64,000 nt of DNA from Catonia carolina. Its lineage: Eukaryota > Arthropoda > Insecta > Hemiptera > Achilidae. Positions 57,404 to 64,000 of the stretch are shown in pieces. The first letter of the stretch is position 1. The number at the start of each line of letters is the position of its first letter. The notes under the pieces are model-generated. The model searched no databases. It was given only the letters and a program-made list of their open reading frames with translations, and had not been told where the DNA came from. The stretch is taken from positions 38,370,901 to 38,434,900 of the forward strand of contig JAQMRL010000004.1 in assembly GCA_035578175.1 (NCBI GenBank). The letters are read 5' to 3'. Both the position numbers and the translations under genes were made by a program.

Positions 57404-58180
57404 GGTTGACTCCCAAGGCAATTTTTGTAATTTTGCTTAAAAAACCCATATCTTTTTTATAGCTTCTTTGCTTTTTTTAATTAATTTTGTTTCAAGTCTA
57501 AAATATTGTGAGACTTAAATTTTTTGGCGCTGTTTTTTAGGTGAGGATTGGTCAGGTACTCACGAGTAAAATAATCAAACTTACTGTGAAAGACTGATGT
57601 GTGTCTCACTGAAATTTTACTTGCATTTCTATAATATATATGTATATATTTTATAAATAATTTACGTTGGGCTATTTTTCAATAAAACTACAACATAATT
57701 ATCGATGATGCGTCTCTCTATCAAGCAGTTGTTCGACGAGTGGTAAACTTGAGTACCAATTTTCTACAAAGAGGCACCGACCAGAGTTAACTTTTACAAT
57801 GCAAAACATATTATAATAAGAAAACCATAAAACATTAAAAGATAAAATGATTTTTCTTTATGTAATATCATTAAAACATGATTAATAATGCAATAATAAA
57901 CTCTTAGTCAATATTATGTAATAGTAAATAATAAGCGGTCAAGTTTCCCCGACTCATTTTTGACTCGATCGGATCAAGAAAATCACGAACCATGACTGGG
58001 AAAATGTTTTTTGAACTCATTTCTAACAGTTCAGTATATTAATTCAATGCAAACGAGCATCTAATCTGTCTCACTATTCTATGAAAAACACTATTACGTG
58101 AGAAACGGATTAGTCTCTCAAAAGTAAATTTTACAGATCTGGCGAGAGACGTATAAGTGTTTCATGGGAGTCAACCTATT
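57404..58180. mobile_element. piggyBac-like non-autonomous element in B6 (TTAA)
   Basis: Inverted ends AGGTTGACTCCCA at the left and TGGGAGTCAACCT at the right, next to TTAA on both sides. The B consensus has one TTAA at this spot (CTGTTTAACAGCTG), so the target duplication is TTAA, the piggyBac hallmark. There is no transposase. The left third matches 1530-1877 on the other strand. Confidence 0.75.
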
Positions 58181-58256
58181 AACAGCTGGTTTTCGGAGAC
58201 GAAGGTTCCTGGTTAAAATCCTAGTAAAGTTAGTTACTTTTATACGGATTTTAATA

Positions 58257-59000
58257 CTAGGTAGTGGTCTATTTAAATGTTAAACCGATCCCACAAAACG
58301 ATGAAGTTAAATACTCAGGTATGCATTTGGAGAGAAGGCTTATCTGGCAAACCACGTATGGACAAAAAGAAAAAAAATTGGTCTGAAATTACGGAGATAA
58401 CTTTGGCTCTTAGGCAGTCGATTCCAAATTTCTTTGGAAAATAAGGTTCTGTAAATTAAATTGTATTAAAGCCGGTCTGGAGTTACGGGGTACAGCTAGT
58501 ACAACCACCCTCGACATGATACAAAAATTTCAGTCAAAATGTCTCCGACTGATTACTGGAGCTCCATGGTATGTTACCAGCGAAACCACACATAAAGACT
58601 TAAACATCACTTTTCTAAAAGATGAAATTAAAACCTGCATAACAAAACATCTGGAAAATTGGAAAGACATAAAAATCTCTCCGCAATCAATTTTTTTGAC
58701 AATAGCTATGACATTTACTGACTAAAACGTTCTAAAATATTGAATTTACCTACTCGATTCACTTAACCGACAATTATCACACTCATCCTTATCATCGTAT
58801 TCACCATTGTCTCTTTTGTTAAAAAGATCAAAATTTAATTAAATATTACATTTGTTTTCATATATCTTTTTAATGCACCCTACTTGGGTGTTGTATTTGT
58901 GTAGGCTACTTTCAATGTAAATTCAAACTCTGTTATAATTTTTGCTTAAAATTTTTGTGTTTAATAATTAACCGATTGCAAAATAAATATACCTTTAAAA
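58257..59000 (+). pseudogene. Jockey-like LINE 3' end inserted in B6
   Basis: Conceptual translation: NPIPQNDEVKYSGMHLERRL (about 58285), KAGLELRGTAST-like region, TTLDMIQKFQSKCLRLITGA (about 58502) and PWYVTSETTHKDLNITFLKD. A ~280 bp 3' untranslated region ending in A's near 58998 follows. The flanks GGTAGTGGT and GGCAGTGGT are a ~9 bp target duplication of B sequence. It is 5'-truncated, as is usual for LINEs, and has frameshifts near 58370-58500. Confidence 0.85.
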
Positions 59001-59200
59001 AAAGGCAGTGGTTACCGGTGTACTTTGATGGTTTGGGTTCAATTAACCATACTCTCTCAGGAATGGTCGGCCTGAGTCGATACAACACTACACCTCATTA
59101 ACACGTCACACACACCATCCTCATCTTATTGGGTTATGGAGTTGCTTATTGTTCTGAATTGAACAGATTACAACGCACACACATTAGGGATTAAAAAAAA

Positions 59201-60385
59201 TCAAAGGATATTAGAATAGATTTAAAAGTGAGACACCCTTCACAAAGACCTGAAAATACCAACGGTTCGAGACATTGTCAACGCAATATACAACTCATTA
59301 CTCCAAAGACAATTGACCACATAAATCCAATGTCCAATCTCTTTCAACTAACGATTTCCCTGTTAACAGAACACTAAAACTAAGGTGGAGTAAGGATCTT
59401 CTCCGACCACCATAAAAAAAATTCAATTTAACTTGTCATGCCTGTGTTATTTCATAAAAAATCGTTTCATATAAAAAAATAAAAGAATCATCAATCATAG
59501 TTTATAAATCATTATCATTGAAAAATATTGGTACCACATTCTTTGCAAAATTCACGCCGAATTCGGTCACTGGATCAATTTTCATTCACGTCGCATTACC
59601 GCCATTCCTTATTCATTCCATCTCATTTACTAGTTGTGCTTTTAAAAAAATGTACCGTTGTAAATTAAAATAAAGTTGAAGCCAAAAAATTGATAAACAT
59701 TAGATTATTTAAATAAAAGAAACATCAAGTAGCTTAAATGCCAGTTTTTTGAGATTTTCTTCAGTCTTTTATTTTGTACTACAACTTAAAAAGAGGACAT
59801 AGATTTTATGAAAATTTTTATACATTTATGTTCCCATAGCCGATAATTTTACAACATTCTAATCTGACCTAACCTGACCCAAACTCTATTTTATAACGGT
59901 TAGTTATTTCAGATGTTTTAACAATATTCATTTTTAATGCTAAGAATAATAAATACCTATTTGTGTCAGTGAAAGGTGTTTCTTGATAATATAATGACAA
60001 GGAAGGTCAATAAAGGCCGCTAGAGCAAGTACAGTAAAATATTTTGTAATAAAAGACCCGGTGATCTAAAAGAAGATTGATAAATTTGTATCTTCTAATA
60101 ACATCTAAAAGTCATTATCCAACCCGCCTCTGCGGCTTATTGATAGTATGATAGGCTACGAAACGGTAGGTTCTTTTTCAATCAAGATCTGAATATATTT
60201 TCGTCACATGATGTGAGTTACCTACTCATTCATGATGGAGCAGGTTCAGAAATATAATTACAGTATTTAGGAAATTGGATTACAGGAGATCTAGAAACAG
60301 CAGAGGAAGTAAGAACTATAAATAATAAATAACATTTTATGTACCTATACCTATACCTAATTTTATATATATTCATGCGAGGATT
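59201..60385. other. Unassigned AT-rich sequence
   Basis: No gene recognised. A CCTATA simple repeat lies at about 60342-60358. Confidence 0.3.
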
Positions 60386-60720
60386 TACAGCCCCAGCCGT
60401 ATCTTGCTTCCTAAGCACCACCTCTCTCTGTTTCACCAGTCCCCATCCGAGAGCCGCCGCAAAGACATTGCCTCCTACCCCCATCCAACCATGCCACTTC
60501 CGGCCTACCCATCCTTCTTCTACCGGCTGGCATCCACTCCCATACCCTCTTTGGACACCTACCACCTCCACCCTCTGAAAATGGCCAACCATTTTAACTG
60601 CTTCCGGGATATAGTATCCATGGTATTTCCTTGAACGCCGATTCTTCTCCTAATTTTACAATTCAGAATTCGATCGTTCTGTGACACAACCCAGCTCTAC
60701 CTCCAGAAATTCATCTCCAA
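60386..60720 (-). pseudogene. LINE 3' end, lineage H, second copy
   Basis: Minus-strand match to 7420-7770: frames such as GRKWHGWMGVGGNVFAAALG and a tail containing GGCTGGGGCTGTAAATCC. The plus-strand frames here are shadows. Broken by frameshifts. Confidence 0.7.
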
Positions 60721-60889
60721 ATAAAATTTGACATAAAGTTTTATGTCTTGTAAAATAATGAGCATCATAGGCCTACATGACATATCAAATTTTGGAACTG
60801 GGATTAGAAAAGTTATGCAACTGGATAGAACTTGAGAAGGGGGCGGCATGAAAAACGCAAGGACTCATACTGAATACGATAGCATTTTT

Positions 60890-61210
60890 TAACATAGAGG
60901 ATTTGCTTGGTTGTTGAGGAGAAGGGAGGAAAGAAACATCCAAAATATGTAAATGAAATTCTCACGGTCTGTCAAGGGTTGTACAAGACTAGAGAGGATC
61001 AGAAATGAAGATATAAGACAAAATTGGGAATTTTTCCACTTAACGAAAAAATAAAATTATACCGTGCCCAGTGGGTGAATTTGTATGGAACATCTGAACA
61101 GAATACCAGAAAGCCGCTTACCTGGTTAATCAAGAAGGTTGCCTGCAATTCAATAGGAAGCAGATATATTGGAAGGCCGAAGAAAAGTTAGGTGCCAGAA
61201 CAGCTAGAAA
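60890..61210 (+). pseudogene. LINE 3' end, lineage K, second copy
   Basis: Closely similar to 24410-24690: AGGGAGGAAAGAAACATCCA, then CTAGAGAGGATCAGAAATGA, then GGAAGGCCGAAGAAAAG. It ends just before a GAA-rich tract, as expected for LINEs with microsatellite tails. Confidence 0.75.
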
Positions 61211-61233
61211 TGCCTAACCATGAGGACGAGAGG

Positions 61234-61374
61234 AGCAGAAGAAGAAGAAGGAGAAGAAGAACAAGAAGGAGAAGAAGGAGGAGGAGAAGGAAGAAGAGAA
61301 GAAGAAGAAGGAGAAGAAGAACAAGAAGGAGAAGAAGGAGGAGGAGAAGGAAGAAGAGAAGAAGAAAAAAATCA
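61234..61374. repeat. Purine-rich tandem repeat, exact 60 bp period
   Basis: Positions 61261-61310 are repeated exactly at 61321-61370 within a GAA/GGA tract. The Arg-, Glu- and Leu-rich frames over it (61188-61423) are low-complexity artefacts. Confidence 0.95.
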
Positions 61375-61385
61375 TTTAAATAGAA

Positions 61386-61512
61386 TGTCAGAATGCCATT
61401 TACCTGGTTTATCAAGAAGGTAGCCTACAGTTCAATAGGAAGCAGATATATTGAAAGGCCAAAGAAGAGAAACTGCCGGAACAGGTAGAAATGCCTAAGC
61501 ATGAGAAGGGAG
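61386..61512 (+). repeat. Duplicate of the lineage K LINE terminus
   Basis: TACCTGGTTTATCAAGAAGG ... AGGAAGCAGATATATTG ... ATGCCTAAGCATGAGAAGG repeats the end of the preceding copy (61119-61230). The purine tract therefore lies between two copies of the same 3' end. Confidence 0.75.
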
Positions 61513-61589
61513 AGCAGAAGAAGAACAAAAATCTTGTTAAAAATACAGTTCCACTTCCTGTAAGGTATAGGTTTTTCCAGACGTATATT

Positions 61590-62080
61590 TACTTTGTCTT
61601 GCTGTTGGGTGTGGAAACATGGACTGTGAGTATACAATTCATGAATCGTTTAGAAGCTTTCGAATTTGGGTATTAAAGAAAATGCTCAGGAATTCGTGAA
61701 CCAGTCATGTTATCAACATTGACATTTTAAGATGTATGGGTGTAAACTATGAGTTAATAAGCATAATCAAAAGAAGGAAGACTGTCTATTTGGGTCACTT
61801 AAACAGGGATGATAACTGAGAATTTCTAAGAATTATTTTTGAGAATAAATTTGAGGGTGGCGAAGGAAATACTCATGGTTGAAGAATGTAAGAGACTGGA
61901 CAAAATATTTGTGCGCACACTCATTTGAGGGTGATTTACGAGAGAAAGTGATTTACCAGAGTTAGAGTCAATCTTGACTAATTGAGTCGGCACTGTAAGG
62001 AGAAGATATATTATAATTTATTTCAGTTAAGATAACTATTCAAATAATCTGAAAAATTTAAGTGGGTTTCGGCTTAGAAG
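61590..62080 (+). pseudogene. LINE C-terminal fragment, degenerate
   Basis: GVETWTVSIQFMNRLEAFEF (about 61610), then in changing frames IKRRKTVYLGHLNRDDN (about 61770), FENKFEGGEGN and VRDWTKYLCAHSFEG-like text (61850-61930). A post-RT region of an insect LINE without an intact frame. Confidence 0.7.
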
Positions 62081-63449
62081 ATTGTAGAGTTTGTAGAGAT
62101 AGATATAAGGCTAAACAGAGAAAATTTACAGAACACATGTTATATATACTGTACACTTTGCTGTTTTACTTTTGTATCACTTTATGTTCTTTCTATTGTT
62201 ATTTATTTTCTAGCTTTTAAATTATTTGTCTTTTCTACATTCTTTGTAATTATATTAGAGTGGTTGTTTCCGTAATTATATTCTTTAATTAGATTAAGGT
62301 AGTAGTAAATGAAATTGTGAAATGAGTCATATGTAAACAGCCAGTGTTTCTGGTTAAACAACGGTTGTGCGTACGGTATTGAAATATATTCTACGTACGG
62401 GTAAATAGTGTTATAATACAACTGTAAGAAAGGAATTAATTATATACTGTATTCTATTGTAAATTAATATATTTCGTTCTAATTAAGTTTAGTTTAAGTC
62501 TTAAGATTCTAAATATTTTGTAATAAATTTAGTTTGTTAATAGGTAAAGTAGTTCATTGTAATTTACAAGTATTTATAATATTCATAAGCAATATTTGTA
62601 ATCAATTTTTAAAAAACACTTGTTATAATTATGCCTAAAAGTAAGTTTTATTATTCATAAACAGCCAGATCTCGAAAAAACCTGGAATAAACGTCGCAGT
62701 TATTTTCCTCTTTTAAATATCTTAATTAAAACTAATAACGTAATTTTTTTTTTACAATATTTGTTAAAAATAATAAAAAAAATTAAAAAAATTCATTACT
62801 TTATATCAACACATAATAAAATTTTATAATGAAACTTGTAATATAAGTACCGTGACGAACTTTGTGGCTTTATTACTGCAATGTGATTTTATAATGTACT
62901 TTGATTTTATGGTTACCCAGTCCTTTCAGGTAAATATCGTTGTATGTAGTTATTGTTATAGGGATAGATAGTCAACAGTTTTTTAAATCGCTGGAACTGT
63001 TTTTAGTATTATCTTGATTAACTATAATATATTCTACAAGTAATGAATTCCCACGTTATAATTCTGTCTCTTTTATACAAGTACTTTGTTTTATATTTTT
63101 TATTATAAATTGAGTAACGTGACAGTAATCATTAACTCTATCTTATAGGCTTGTGCAAATGAATTTCATCAAATGATTTTCATCTCGTATTTTATGTAAA
63201 TTGAATTTATATCATGTAATTTCGATTTAAACATTCTTATTAATAATGATATTCTTTCACTTTCCCTTATTTCATCCAAACTGTCAAATACTAAAAAATA
63301 AATAGTGAATGACTTGAAGAAAATGAGTATAGTTTACATTATGGGTTGGTAAAAAACATCAATGAATAATTAAACTCCAAAGAAACGTTACTAATAGATT
63401 GCTGATTAAAATCGATGATTACGAAAATACAAAAAAGTAAAAATATTCA
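62081..63449. other. Unassigned AT-rich sequence
   Basis: About 1.4 kb of very AT-rich sequence with no recognised gene or repeat. Confidence 0.3.
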
Positions 63450-63880
63450 ATGAGTTATGGGGCGGAGAGCTGGGTCATAATTAAAAGGAAGTGGGGTAAA
63501 ATTAATGCACCGAGATTTAGTTCTGATGGCAAAACTGTGGGCTGACAAAAATGCATCAAGTTACCAATGAGGAATTACGAAGGAAAAAAGAGGTGGAGAT
63601 GGATGTTTTGAGTTGTATTTTTAGAAAAAGAGGCTGATATGGTTTGGGCATTTGAGATTTTTGTGGTAGCGCGGATGTGTGGTTGGAGTTCAATGAAAAG
63701 TACAAGAGAGACAGATCCCGATGGTCCTTAACAGATGAGATGGTCGAGACCATGAAACGGAGGAGGACGTCGGGAGGTGGATTGGATGGATCAGGATAAA
63801 CGTGGGAGAAGTTGAGAAAGGGGAGGCAGCCGAAATCGTAGGAAACCCCTAAAAAAAGAATGATTTTTACAATTATCAAA
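63450..63880 (+). pseudogene. LINE 3' fragment, degenerate
   Basis: Conceptual translation YGAESWVIIKRKWGKINAP (about 63456) is a post-RT LINE block. KKRWRWMF and a purine-rich tail follow. A 107-codon minus-strand frame (63556-63879) overlaps it and is probably a shadow. Confidence 0.6.
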
Positions 63881-64000
63881 AACTAGACCTATTAAGGTCC
63901 CTGTTCCAAGAACGCCGGAAATGTCGAGGTAGTTTACCAGATAGGTTATTAGATAAAAAGTTATCTAGCTCGGTCATTAGTGACTATGGTGGCATTTGTA
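63881..64000. other. Window end; possible SINE E-like scrap
   Basis: CTCGGTCATTAGTGACTATG (about 63970) resembles the conserved family E core (GGTTATTAGCGACTAC). Too short to assign. Confidence 0.3.

Larger units (their letters stand above)
57349..59200 (+). repeat. SINE family B, copy B6, split in three
   Basis: Head 57349-57403 (CCACCGGGTTGGTCTAGGGG ... GTCAGCTGTTTAA), middle about 58181-58256 (CAGCTGGTTTTCGGAGACGA to ATACTAGGTAGTGGT), tail about 59001-59200 (GGCAGTGGTTACCGGTG to GGATTAAAAAAAA). All three are in order and orientation. The two gaps are filled by a TTAA element and by a Jockey LINE, so B6 is older than both. Confidence 0.9.

Noticed and set aside
60230..60592. 120-codon minus-strand frame
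   Set aside because: It covers a frameshifted LINE 3' end plus flank; the frame is not the ancestral one throughout.
61188..61423. Arg-, Glu- and Leu-rich open frames
   Set aside because: They are readings of the GAA/GGA tandem tract in different frames, not genes.

Overview
This window looks like gene-poor nuclear DNA from an animal, most likely an insect with a large, repeat-rich genome (inference). It is strongly AT-rich. There are no operons or bacterial signals. It holds several classes of retroposon with target-site duplications, and at least five Tc1/mariner copies of types common in insects. I found no convincing multi-exon host gene. Nearly every short open frame is a chance frame inside a repeat. 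The one long open frame, at about 37.65-38.71 kb on the minus strand, is a transposase.

Main repeat families (letters are mine). A: a ~390 bp SINE-like retroposon with a CAA-rich 3' end and 7-13 bp target duplications, about 15 copies. B: a tRNA-derived SINE with A-box and B-box matches, about 7 copies. C: a 0.7-0.95 kb element with subterminal inverted repeats (CTTTCTCTTGCC), about 8 copies. D, E and a third type: other tRNA-headed SINEs. F, G, a piggyBac-like TTAA element and pogo-like elements: non-autonomous DNA transposons. Broken LINE fragments belong to several lineages (Jockey-like and 'endonuclease-reverse transcriptase' types).

Layout. 0-2.2 kb: C1 and a pogo-like element. 3-6.5 kb: a nest in which A1 is split by a GC-richer insert carrying a SINE, and C2 is split by a pogo-like element that holds a B and an A copy. 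7-7.8 kb: LINE. 8.5-11.4 kb: A copies and element G. 11.5-12.3 kb: C3. 13-14 kb: LINE ends. 14.0-15.0, 19.4-20.0 and 23.6-24.0 kb: three internally deleted mariners. 15.3-18.8 kb: A, C. 21-23 kb: B2, A9, F1. 24.1-27.1 kb: LINE fragments. 28-31.4 kb: A10, a long hairpin, Jockey. 32.0-33.6 kb: LINE interrupted by A11. 35.9-39.5 kb: C6, F2, B3, an intact rosa-like mariner, B4, D2. 40-44.9 kb: A12, twin hairpins, C7, E, LINE ends. 47.4-50.7 kb: A13, a decayed rosa-like transposase, a direct repeat pair, A14. 51.8-55.7 kb: C8, A15 with D1, B copies, E. 57.3-59.2 kb: one B copy split by a TTAA element and by a Jockey LINE. 60.4-63.9 kb: LINE 3' ends around a purine-rich tandem repeat.

The most unusual signal is the palindrome TAGGCCTA, found 13 times. 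In three places where another copy of the same repeat lies in this window, it is an exact GGCCTA insertion at a TA. That is what excision footprints of a TA-targeting transposon with GG...CC ends would look like.
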